Positions 1 to 10,121 of a stretch of 64,000 nt of DNA are shown piece by piece; the stretch's first letter is position 1, and each line of letters opens with the position of its first letter. The position numbers were made by a program, and so were the translations under genes. A model generated the notes under the pieces. That model did not search any database. It saw nothing but the letters and a program-made list of their open reading frames with translations, and was not told the origin of the DNA. The stretch is from Oscheius onirici (taxonomy: Eukaryota; Nematoda; Chromadorea; Rhabditida; Rhabditidae): the NCBI GenBank assembly GCA_932521025.1, contig OW051468.1, positions 6,386,064-6,450,063 on the forward strand. The letters are read 5' to 3'.

Positions 1-1984
1 TATTAGCGCATCGTCAGGACATCATCTGAAAAAGGTACATATAGGACGCCGGAAGGTCAGTGCCTTTAATCAGAGGCGGGCGCCCTAATTGACTTGCTGT
101 TGCCAATCACTGCACATGTCACTCTAGCCTCATAAGTAGCGGCCATCTTATTCATCCAGCTGACGCCCAGAAAGAACAGTATGCTGCTCCCAGAGCCCTC
201 TAAGTATCCAGTTGCCTCTCGCGTGATTCCCCTCGAAATTCTATCCGTCTAGAGGCGGCCAAACATGGACCCCGGGCCAGGATTCCCAGCACATCCGAGC
301 TTAGTCCATGTCAGCTGGCACCTTCCCACAAACTAGCGCCTAAAAAGGTCACCTGGCTGAATATCATTAAGTTATACAGATTTGACTGCGTATAATGTTA
401 TATACTCAGTTAAGTTGCCTCTAAAATACTACGCGACAACGATCAGAAAACTATCTCACGCGTCGGGTCACAGGTCGCGTGCCAAGGTTACGGTACACAC
501 GGCTGTCAATGCTTGGTGGTCAGTCGCGATTCTTCTGCTTGATCGCCTGGCTGGGAAAGGCAATTTGGATGCGCAGGCAGGTGGTGGTCTTCCACCTGTG
601 GTGGAGGTGTCTCAAGGGCGGAAACTGGGAGAGAAAGCTGAGCTAATTTCATTAGGAGCCCCGTACGCATTGCGTGACGGATTGGATTGTGCGCGAAATG
701 TGCAGCCAGAACAAGCGAAAGCAGCTGGTGGAGAGAGAGAGCCACAAACTGTACTTGAGAAAATGATCGTGGGAGAGAGACTGGCAGCATATCTTGTCCC
801 AATACCAGTCAACTGATAAAAAAAATATTCCTCTTGGTTTTTGTAAAGACCAAACGACTTCATCGCCTGGCGGCATCGTGACCCTATACTTCTTGCATTT
901 TCTGTGAATTTATGTCGTCTTATCCCCAAGTATTCAACCGAACCCATACTTATCTTTTTGTGCTAGTCTGTCCCTTATTCACTATCTGTCACAAAAAACT
1001 GCGCAGCTTTAAGTTCAAGAGACTTGCAATCTAATCCTGATAATTTCTAACCCGTCGCGACGAATCTTGTGGCCTCGGACCAACAGACTTCCTCACAGAG
1101 TCAGGCACCGATACCATAGTTTTGATTTAGTGATAGTGAGGGGTGATAAATCAGCTTTTTTTCAAAGATGATAACCTTAAGCATGTTAAAAATGGTTCCT
1201 AATGGAACCTAATCTTTCCTTAACAAAGTGCAACGGTGTCCGTCCGTAGTGGTGTCCGCACAGTTGTCGACACTAGCGTAACATGTTTGGTCATGGTAAT
1301 CTTTTATCGATCGAATAGTTTTTTTGAGAGAACGCGTCTGGGCAGTTTAGTTAGAAGGTAGAACAACCAAGAGAGGCTCACTAATATGTCACCAAAAGAC
1401 GGAGGCTGTGCAAGCTGCCGTAGGCTGCTGGTAACTAACTAAAACAACGATGAACTAGAGAACTGAGCCAACAACAGACAAGTTTCTGAACTGCAATGAG
1501 CTACATTGGTTGTAAAAAGTCTTGAGTAGAATTTGAGTAAATAGGCATTTGTATACGAGTGCGCTGTGATTTAAAGAAGCCCTGTTTCCTTCGAAACATA
1601 TTAGAAGATGAATGTACTGTATTCTCTTCCGTGTCCCGACAGAACCAAAGTTATAAATTCACATAATACTGAACTAGTTTTCTGAACTATGAATTCACAA
1701 AGTTTCCCAATTCAAAATTCTTTCGAATTAAATGAGTCAGTGTTGTATCGATCGATCAAACAGATCATTTCACAATGTTTGTGTCAAAAAGTTTTATAGA
1801 TTCTCACTACTGAGACAAAAGATAAACTGCTGTCAGAAAAGAAAAGAGTCAAAACATATCGATTTCCCTCTCAAACAAGATTCAAACGGACATGACATCA
1901 AAGCTAACTATACAGTTTGTATTGTGAACAAGGTGAGAATCCGTTCTCTTCTTCCCAAAAGCATCCCTCGAGGATAGCCGTGGG
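1..1984. other. No supported gene
   Basis: No recognisable protein family, RNA gene or repeat pair was found here. An open frame at 382-816 (plus) reads a low-information peptide with no known motif, no matching splice context and overlapping open frames on the other strand, so it is not called. The base composition is mixed and there is no obvious tandem repeat. Confidence 0.4.
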
Positions 1985-2443
1985 TGGCGGCTGGTCTGTT
2001 GCCCCAGCTCCTACGGTAGTTGTCCCTTCGACAAGAGAGAGGGGCGTGGTCATCCCGTGCGTAACGCTCCGCCTCTCGTCTCTCACGGTCCAGCCTCGGT
2101 CTACCTCACCTTCCGCAACGCTGGCCGCTTCTTCAATTTTGATGCGTGGCGGTTTTGAACGTTTCGACGTCGTGCCGCCAGGACCTTCCGTCGATGGTGT
2201 CTGGGAACCAGAAGAAAAGCCCAGTCCGCCCATCAGTGAGTCCTTTACCTCTTTCTCTGTGTGCTCACTCTCCAATTTCAATTCCCATGTATAGGATTTG
2301 GTTCCCAGGTGAGAGTCGGAGGGACATCCGCCGCCGGATACAACACCCTCATCACACCTTGGGGTTTAGGAACAGCAAATCGCACTCAATTAGGCTCTCT
2401 CTTCGCTATTTTCTCGTCTTTTCTAGATTATTATTGTTATTGA
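1985..2443 (+). other. Doubtful two-exon coding stretch upstream of the Islet gene
   Basis: A GC-rich Pro/Ser-rich frame runs to a canonical donor at 2236. It resumes in frame after an acceptor ending at 2294 (59-bp intron) and reads RFGSQVRVGGTSAAGYNT and onward to a stop at 2441-2443. A conserved-looking frame across a good GT-AG intron is the only support. No family is recognised and no start is obvious. The opposite strand is open over nearly the same range. It could be a separate small gene, an upstream exon of the Islet gene, or chance. Confidence 0.2.
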
Positions 2444-2722
2444 GTGGGTAAAGCTGACTGATCCCTGCTTTCCGATCCCCTTTTAGCCTTGTGGGTGTGA
2501 TGGCTCTGCTCACAGTTCAATTAGGCCTTACAAGCTCATTTTGTGTCCATTAGCAGCCTATGAGCCCCCACCCTAAAATGGGCTTCGGAGTAAAAAGAGT
2601 CAGAGGTCTAATCAAGACGTTGGGTTTGATATACTCTCGTACCCGAATTACCTTCGGACTACTCTATTCCTCCCCGGAGAAATCAGCGCCTTCATAAAAC
2701 CAAAGAGATTTCAGAGCCGCCG

Positions 2723-5700
2723 ATGGCCGTCTGCAGCTACTGTCGATTGGGTGAGTAAACGACTGGGAGGTTTTCAAAAGTATTTAGAAATTGCCGATCG
2801 GTTCATCCTGCGAGTTCATCCGAACATGGAATTTCACGCTTCGTGTCTCAAGGTAAGAGAGCATCGGACCAGAGCGAAATTCTCTGGATCGCGTGAAGAG
2901 GGGCGACCATATTGAATATGCTGTATATCCCACCTGCTCCTCCTCGATTTCGGTTTGGGGGTCAGTTTCGGGAGTCACGGCAGGGCACGCGTTGTTTGGG
3001 CTTCTTTTGATGTCGTTCACACGGAAGCAAAGCGCGCGAAACTCGACACCTAACCCGGACTGACCAGAACTTTTGGGAGGAAGGACTGTTCTGAGTCAAG
3101 ACTGTTTTCGAAGTGCTTTAGTAGCTTTGTGAAGAAAAAGAATTTGCTCAAACGTACGCAATACAGATATCCAATGCAACGAACAGGTTAATCTCACGAT
3201 TCTACGATTTCAATTAGAATATTCGGTTTTAGAACTCTACAATGCTCAAAAAAGTATCTATTGATCTGACCTACAACTTTACAAAACATTGCAAGGCTGT
3301 TAAATGGCTTCTTTAACGCGAAAGAACTCATAAACCTTTCGGGTGCTGGACTAATTTCTGTTTTTCAGTGTTCCGAATGCGGAAGTGTACTGGACGAGAC
3401 ATGTACGACATTCGTGAAAGACAGCCGAACATTCTGCAAAGACGACTATCAGAGGTAAGGGGATCAATGTTTAGGTCTGTCCCTAAGATTCGAGACCAAT
3501 TCGGGCCTGTTTGCCTTCAAACTCGCGCCGGCTCCTTTTGTGACCGCGCAAATCGCGCACAGTAGACCCCTGTTCACATTGACACGGGAAGAGGGACCCA
3601 CATCTAACTGTTTTTCGCGCCGCCACACATAAAATAATAACAGAGACGACCTTGCGTAACCGTTTCCGGTCAGGCGGTTGCGCCGTGTCGCCTCTTTTTG
3701 ACCGACGGATACCGTATCCTTTTCCAGGTTATTCGGCACAAAATGTGCTCGATGTGGACAGTTTTTTGGCCGATCAGAAATGGTTATGCGAGCCCGACAC
3801 GCCGTCTTTCACGTTGGCTGTTTTTCCTGTGTCTCTTGCGACAAACCACTGAATGCGGGCGACGAGTTTTTGGTAAGGAGATTGTTTTTACAAAACAAAA
3901 GAGCCTCAGTTAAAAAACGAGCAGTTGCTATGTAAAGGAGACTGCGAGAATGGTCCCGTTGCGGAACCCTCATCCCTCCAGACTCCTAGTTTCAATGAGG
4001 ACGAGGTCTGGGAAACGGGCACCATGACATCCTTAGATCCGGCTAATAGTCCCTCAATTAGGTAAAACCTCTTTCTCAAAATTCTTATTCTATATTCAGA
4101 TCGCCCAAATCGGACGATGTTCCAACCTCTGGCTTCTCATACGGCAGCAGTGGTCATTCAGGCTCGAAGAAAAAGAAAGACAAGCAGACGACGCGAGTGA
4201 GAACAGTCTTGAATGAGGCTCAGTTGAACATCTTGAAAAAGTGCTACAACATGAATCCGAGACCAGACGCGGTTCTCAAGGAACAGCTGGTTGAAATGAC
4301 AGGTCAGTTCCTTTAACATTTTGTTCATTGCGGGAACAAGGAGAACTTTAATTATTTCTTGATGAAAATTGAGCACACCAAGTTCTCCCAGTGCCGTCTT
4401 TTCAAAGTTAAACAAACCATTGAACTATTACTTAAAATTGTCTTGCTCAAACTACATACAATTCTAATTTCAGGTCTGAACGCGCGAGTGATCCGAGTCT
4501 GGTTCCAGAACAAACGATGCAAAGACAAGAAACGGCAGATCCAGTTGAAGGACTACCAGCACAGCTTGGAAAAGGTCAGAGTTTGGGCTGTAAATCATTG
4601 CGGGTACAACAGGTCTCGCGAGTCAGCTGGTAGTCTGTCTTGTCTTGAGAAATGGCTCCGGAAGTCTGGGGTCCCCGTTTGTTTGTGTCCTCTACCGCGT
4701 AAATCCGGTGCCCAGATTTCCAAAACAAAACACTCGTTCGACCGTGAGAATGGGGCTTCTTATTACAGTAGTATAGTTTGAAAAGTCTCCATACCGTAAT
4801 CCGAAAAACAAGCACCGTAACGGTTAATTAGTTTTGGTCGCCGGCGACTCGTTCACTCTTAATTCGATCAGCGATTCGATTCGGAGGGCTGGCTGTGTAT
4901 CCTCACAGCTATTTCTTCAAGGGGAAACAAATTACCGTAAGACTGGTCAGCTGTTTTAAACCAGCCTGAAATCTGCAAAATGTCACGAGAGCCTTTTTGT
5001 TGATTTTGTGACTAGCCGTGCTGATCCCACTGCCTGATCGCGGCTCATCTCCTCTTTGACTACTGTATCCCGGCCGAAAGCCGAAAGAGACGCCGGTGGC
5101 AATCACATAAAGCTCATTTTTGCTCCCATCTCTTTAAGAAAATTACTGCCAGCCGGAGATGTTCCCTAAGCGCTTGAGAACAGATGGCAGCAATTATGTG
5201 GCTGTCATCATGCGCCTGTTTCGGTCGAGAGGAGGTCTCTACGAGGTGAACTGGCAGCTGTGTGCCGGTTAGAGCAACACCGTTTTGAAGTGCATCTCCT
5301 CGGGCCATATGGACAGTGTTTACGGGGTGGAGGGAGAGTCCTTCTAGAAGGATATCCGACACCCCGGATGAGCCTCCACGGAACAGACGTTATCCGCTGG
5401 GATCAGCAACGGATCAGTCGTGTCTTTCAGGCTCTCTTTGGTTGGATACCAAAAGAAGAGGGGAGTCTCTTGACCCAAAGGTCCTTCAGAGAAAAACAAA
5501 AGAGACATGTGGCTAGATTGACTCGTCCGAATCTGGAACAGAACCGCTTCCAGACTCCAGAGACTCAAACAGTTCAGCGTTCCTTCTAAAAAGTACTAAG
5601 AGTTCGACGTGGTTCTCATTGCCCGGTGTCAGCTGACCATCTAAATGGATCCGATACAGTTCTCGACTCATCGTATAAAGCCAAAGCCCAGATTCAAATT

Positions 5701-6724
5701 CTGCTCTGAGCTGCTATAACCAAAAGTCCTAGGTAACCCGTATTTAGGATCTGGAGTCATTATGACTCTAGACATTCAAATCAGACCCGAACTGACTCAT
5801 CCCCTGACACCCGATGCTCTTTGCTCCTTATGCTGTAATCGGTCGGGTCGTCTGCCTATTAAGGGATTACCAAGTTGTCTCCTCGGCGAGAGATTAGCCC
5901 ACCCCGGGATGTCCAGTATCCATTTCAAGCTGTCCAAACATAGAAGAGTACGGTAGACGCGAAGAAGATCGGCTGGCTCGGACTAATTGGCTGTAATGGG
6001 AGAATGCGGTAATTCGCACTGTGGGCGGCCGACCCAAAGACCAAGACTGCTGACCGTAATGCTGTAATTTGCGTGGAGCGCGACGAGATGATGGGTACAA
6101 TAACAGACTCTTCTTTTTGCAGGAAAGGGCACTGTCTCATGTGAGAGCGACAGGAGTCGGACCACTGGTAGCAGCGGCACCCACAACACATGTCGACAGT
6201 CTCGGTCCACCTCTCGACATCCAACAACACTATCAACAATGGCCTCCGATGGAGCCGTATGTTCCCACGATGGTGAGTTTATTTGGGAGAACATCTGGAA
6301 GGTGTGGGGGTGTGGTTAGTCAGAACATAAACAGCCCCCCGTAAACAAACAGAGACAAGTATAGGTGTTGTTTCAAGAACAGGGACCCTCTGAGGAACTG
6401 TCCCTGTTCGTTGGACTTACTGACTCTCTGTCTCAATTTCGGGTAAAAAGTGCCTGAAGGGGACAGCTGTGCGGCTGTCCGCAGGTGGATGGCCAGCTGG
6501 CCACACACCTTGACCACCCTCGGGACCACAAGAGCCGCAGAACAAACAGTTGCGCCACAGCCACTTGACTTGTGACACAAAACACACCTGTGTTACTGTA
6601 AGATTTGCAGGGTTACGGCAGCGAGATGGAACTCGGCTTCGGGATGGCTCCGTTCAGTGGACACGACTCGTATTCTCCTCGATTACATGCCTCGGATCTG
6701 TCATCACCAAGTTGCAGCGAATGA
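2723..6724 (+). CDS. lim-7/ISL1: Islet-class LIM-homeodomain transcription factor
   Basis: Nuclear DNA-binding protein of the LIM-HD class, whose relatives specify neuronal identity. Nine exons read through: 2723-2750, 2788-2852, 3369-3454, 3728-3872, 3910-4061, 4100-4302, 4474-4574, 6123-6272, 6611-6724, giving 347 residues, close to vertebrate ISL1 (about 349). LIM1 starts almost at the N-terminus ([20 protein letters not shown]) and LIM2 begins [18 protein letters not shown]. The homeodomain runs from [13 protein letters not shown] through [16 protein letters not shown] to [16 protein letters not shown], which is diagnostic of Islet. A later [13 protein letters not shown] segment resembles the ISL1 C-terminal region. 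Introns 1 and 4 are only 37 bp, while intron 7 is about 1.5 kb. The ATG lies 8 nt after a TTTCAG acceptor at 2710-2714, so it may be trans-spliced, or a 5' exon may be missing. AATAAA lies about 60 bp past the stop. Confidence 0.93.
4575..6122 (+). other. Large intron 7 of the Islet gene
   Basis: This 1.5-kb intron splits the end of the homeodomain exon from the ISL C-terminal exons. It is far longer than every other intron of the gene. The open frames inside (for example 5260-5589) show no known family and no matching splice context. No repeat pair was recognised. A regulatory role is possible but not visible in the sequence. Confidence 0.6.
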
Positions 6725-6867
6725 AAAGAGAAAGAACGACAACGAATTGAAAGCATCGTCAATAATTGTACAGCAGAGAAATGCCAGAATAAAGCATTGC
6801 CTTTAGTTTTGTCTCGTTGTTTTGGATAGGAAGAAGTCTGGATTCGACAAATTCAGTTGCAGATAGA

Positions 6868-7150
6868 CTTGGACCGGTTGAGAAAAATATTGCCTTCAGT
6901 GCGGCGGGCAAAAGAAATTCAGCACGCTTTTTTTCTGGTTTTTTTTTTGTGTTTTCCCAGTCATTGTGAACAAAGACCGACTAGCACAGAAAAAAGTTAA
7001 GCAAAAAAAGATAAATCCGCAAAGAAAAACGAAAAATAAGACGAAATTCGCGAAAAAAAAATCGACAAAATTCGTGTTTTTCGTACGAAACTTCAATTTT
7101 CTTTGCGGATTCATCTGCAGGCAATTTTTTTCCGGTCCAAGCGCACATGT
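6868..7150. mobile_element. MITE-like element, copy A of a two-copy family
   Basis: Bounded by CTTGGACCGG on the left and CCGGTCCAAG on the right (10-bp terminal inverted repeats). The interior carries A/T-rich stretches around CAGTCATTGTGAACAAA and a CGTACGAAACTTCAATTTTC block that recur at 38286-38593 in rearranged or inverted order. No coding capacity is seen. The open frames inside (Lys/Asn/Phe-rich) are a consequence of its composition. Confidence 0.75.
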
Positions 7151-7866
7151 CATTTGCAGGGAAATATTCAGAGGCAACCTTGCATACAGGCTTCAATACA
7201 GAAATCAGTTTTCGGCCACGAATGGTCTGGCAGAAAACAGGAGTAGGGAGCTATTCTTCTTTTTGGCAAAAGGTTCTGTCCTGGCTTATTGTCGGGGTTG
7301 AACTCTTTTTATATCAGGTCTGGTTTATTTTTTTTTTATAAGTTGACTAATTTTAGTTATCTTTCAGGTATCGAATCCGTCAAAGCTGTCCTGATTAGGT
7401 TCAAAGAGACCGACTCTGCTGTAAGACACAGCCGACTGTCAGTCGTGCGGGGACACCTGGCCGACTTGACGGAAGACAGGAGGGATCATTAGACTCTCGA
7501 CAAATGGCTTTTCATAAATTTGCGCTACGAAAACCACCTATTGTTTGGCCAATAAATCGCCCAAGTTGCTCTTTTTTCATAAAGGCGGTTGTCAACGAGA
7601 AATGCACTCGGCAGACAGCTGACCACCGCTCTGCTGTTTCTTTTGCGAGGAGTAAGGAAAAAGGGATAAGGAAATTGGATGATAGTCCTCAACCAATTTG
7701 CTGACCCAAAACTGAGTTTTGCCCAATGTCCATAATTAACAAGATTGTTTAATTGCAAACTGAAAACCCTTAAAACTAGAAACGTCCACAAACTTCAAAA
7801 TTGACAGTAACGAAAAACTTTATAAATCAAAAAAGAGTTCTGTAATTAGTTGGCCCCTTTCTACCC
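7151..7866. other. Intergenic, nothing recognised
   Basis: Between the MITE-like element and the next gene. Open frames at 7147-7341, 7289-7492 and 7504-7704 show no family motif. The last 150 bp before 7867 is presumably promoter and leader of the downstream gene. Confidence 0.5.
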
Positions 7867-8570
7867 ATGGCGGACGGCAAGACCAAAGTCGATGTCGAGG
7901 TCAAGATTCGTCCACTGACGGGCTACTGGCTGCCAAAGGAGGAGACGAACTCGAGCCATGAGACAAAGTAAGTCTAATTCTTCCATCAATTCGAAGCATA
8001 TTTAGATCTCGGACAGCAGAAACTATTAGTGGGATCTCACTCCTCTCCGGGCTGAAATTCGTCTACAAGAAGGACGACAAGTTGGATCTGAAGACCGTCT
8101 GGGCGTCGAATTCGGCCTCGGGACCGGCTACTCCTCCGAAAGTGTCTACTCCGCTGCCAACGAGGAAGAATAAGGATGGATGGGAGCCAATGTTGGGACA
8201 GGAGGACAAAAAAGAAGGCTGGAGAAGTGCGTTCTCGAAAGAGCCGACAATGGAGATCAAGAAGGAGATGAAGACGACTACGAGCGCTTCTGGCTGTACT
8301 GGCTGTCGTTGTCGGAAGAGAAAGAAGAAGCTGCCGAGTCTGAAGAAGACGAAGAGTGAAAAGAAGATTGTCGATGTTCCAAAGGAGCAGATGATTCTTG
8401 TCCAGACGCCCAAAGTCACTTCTGGAGAGGTTCTGGTCGAGCTGGTCAGTCCCCATCCGCCAACGGACGACCATCATTTTGAGTACATTTTCTTGGAAGC
8501 CAGGTACTGGGCCGTTCTTGGCGTCTTCTGGGCTGTCCTGCTGGTCTACCGTCTAATGGCTTACAATTAG
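7867..8570 (+). CDS. Unrecognised tail-anchored membrane protein
   Basis: Two exons (7867-7967 and 8006-8570, 38-bp intron) encode 221 residues. The N-terminal part is hydrophilic (MADGKTKVDVEVKIRPLTGYW). The middle is strongly basic with a short CTGCRCRKRKKK segment. The only hydrophobic helix is at the extreme C-terminus (YWAVLGVFWAVLLVYRLMAYN), so the protein would insert post-translationally as a tail-anchored protein with a cytosolic body. I do not recognise the family. AATAAA lies at 8592-8597, and the neighbour on the minus strand ends only 48 bp away. The spliced frame and strong codon bias support it being real. Confidence 0.75.
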
Positions 8571-8617
8571 AGTAAGAGAAAAACTAGACTCAATAAATAT
8601 CGTCAGCGGATATATCT

Positions 8618-8869
8618 TTATTTCTTTCCGTAGCCGTAATAGTTACCGTAACCTCCATAACTACCGTATCCCATTCCTGGATAGCCTCCCATTCCATAGC
8701 CACCGTACATTCCTGGATACATGCCACCCATCATTCCACCTCCAAGAAGCGACGAGGCTAGCATGCCCACTGAAAAAAGGTTCGACTGAAAAACACTGTG
8801 AGACTTACAAATTTGTGACTGTGAGACGGAGACGGTGATCAGGAGAAGCAAGTAGATGACTCGAATCAT
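8618..8869 (-). CDS. Small secreted Gly/Tyr-rich peptide, caenacin-like
   Basis: Two exons (8869-8809 and 8769-8618, 39-bp intron) encode 70 residues. A signal peptide (MIRVIYLLLLITVSVSQS) is followed by MLASSLLGGGMMGG and tandem GGYG/PGMYGGYG units ending in YGYGKK. This layout matches nematode caenacin/nlp-29-type antimicrobial peptides (YGGYG or YGGWG repeats), which are epidermal and induced by infection or wounding in C. elegans. Calling it antimicrobial is inference. The stop codon overlaps the AATAAA signal. It is convergent with the tail-anchored protein gene. Confidence 0.8.
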   Translation of the reverse strand: MIRVIYLLLLITVSVSQSQICKSHSVFQSNLFSVGMLASSLLGGGMMGGMYPGMYGGYGMGGYPGMGYGSYGGYGNYYGYGKK

Positions 8870-9265
8870 TATTGTGTGTGTTGTCTCTTAAAGTTCGGGA
8901 ATCTACCTTTATACCCGTCGCTGTTTGGGATGTGACGTAGCATTGGGCGAGTTCGAGTCGACGAACTTCGGCTGACCCGCCGTGACGTAGCGGATGACTG
9001 AAAACAAAACAGTTCAAGGCCGGAGACTGTCGAATTGAAACGTGCAAAAAGTTTGAAGGAATGTGACAATAGGTATTTCGTTTTGAACAGGGTATACAAT
9101 CGAAGAACAACTAGTAGAGCAGCTGCATTCCATTCTTTACCAAGCAGTCTCCCTGACTTTTCTGACTACCTATGTTTCTTCAGGTATTCGATAGAAGCTG
9201 GTGGATTGTGTCTAGCGACGAATGGGGCCGGGTCATTGACTATCATAGATATATCTATGATATGG

Positions 9266-9669
9266 AAATAAATAATTTGGTTGTACTGCAGTTGGCGCCT
9301 CCCTTCGTTCAAACATTTTTGGCGCGAATTCCCAAACTCCTGAAATTGCTTTTTTCACCATTTTCCTTTCATTTTTCACATTTTTAAGCGTGCTAAATGA
9401 ATTCAACGTGTAAAACAACCCCCTAGGTGTGGAAATTGGTCGAAAATAGCCATAAATGGAAGATAAATGTCCGAGGACGGCTTATATAGAGCAAGCGTCG
9501 GCTTCATGATATTTTCGACTAGTTTACCCGTCCTGGTGGTTGCTTTACACGCTGAATTTAATAAACTTGGTTATAAACGGGAAAAATAAAAGAAAAATGG
9601 TGAAAAACGCGAGTTTAGGATTATTTGAACGAAGGGAGGCGCCTACTGCAGTACAACCGAATTTATTTG
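9266..9669. repeat. Foldback repeat with long inverted arms
   Basis: The left arm holds GGTTGTACTGCAGTTGGCGC followed by CTCCCTTCGTTCAAA. The right arm holds the complement, GAACGAAGGGAGGCGCCTAC followed by TGCAGTACAACC. Further in, TTCAACGTGTAAAAC (about 9400) pairs with GCTTTACACGCTGAATTT (about 9541). The open frames inside both arms read the same RREAPTAVQPN peptide in opposite orientation, a by-product of the palindrome. It is probably a MITE-type or foldback transposon with no coding capacity. Confidence 0.75.
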
Positions 9670-10121
9670 TTGGTGTTCAAATTGGCGCAAAAATTTTGCC
9701 GCGAATTGTTAGACTTTTCAAACGTTGTCCACTAAACAAAATGTAATTTTGATGCCTTTTTTGCTGTAATTCCAGAAATTTTCGCCAAACCCACTACTAC
9801 TACAATACCATTTGCTCATCAGATGATAACCATCAGTTCTTCCAGTATTTAGCTGACATTTCTGCACGTGAATAAAGTTATTTTTCCTGCTTTGGTGTTT
9901 CTTCTTTCCATTGTAACTGTACATCTGAATATCTCTCACAAGAGTATGATCGTCCATGCTCTTTGGTTTGTTCTGGAACGTGAGAGCATAAATTTGTACG
10001 CGATAAAAAGACATCATCTCTGCGTATTCTCTTTTTGCGCTCGTCGATCCATATGATCCTGTCCGTTTTCTTTCTCTAATTGCTTCAAAGTTGTCTAAGG
10101 CTGTTTTTCAGATTTTTAGTC
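9670..10121. other. Intergenic, upstream of ABCB7
   Basis: A minus-strand open frame at 9718-10017 contains basic and Cys/Trp-containing residues (ending near SKWYC) but no confident family, so it is not called as a gene. The last 40 bp ends in TTTTTCAGATTTTTAG just before the ABCB7 start, a plausible trans-splice acceptor. Confidence 0.4.

Noticed and set aside
382-816. Open frame of 144 codons on the plus strand
   Set aside because: No family motif, overlapping open frames on both strands and no splice or start context. Treated as chance or decayed sequence.
4575-4781. Homeodomain exon continuing past 4574
   Set aside because: The added residues have no Islet similarity, and a donor at 4575 joins in frame to the [13 protein letters not shown] exon at 6123.
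9718-10017. Minus-strand open frame with Cys/Trp residues
   Set aside because: Weak resemblance to zinc-binding transposase fragments only. No start or splice context and no neighbouring domain.
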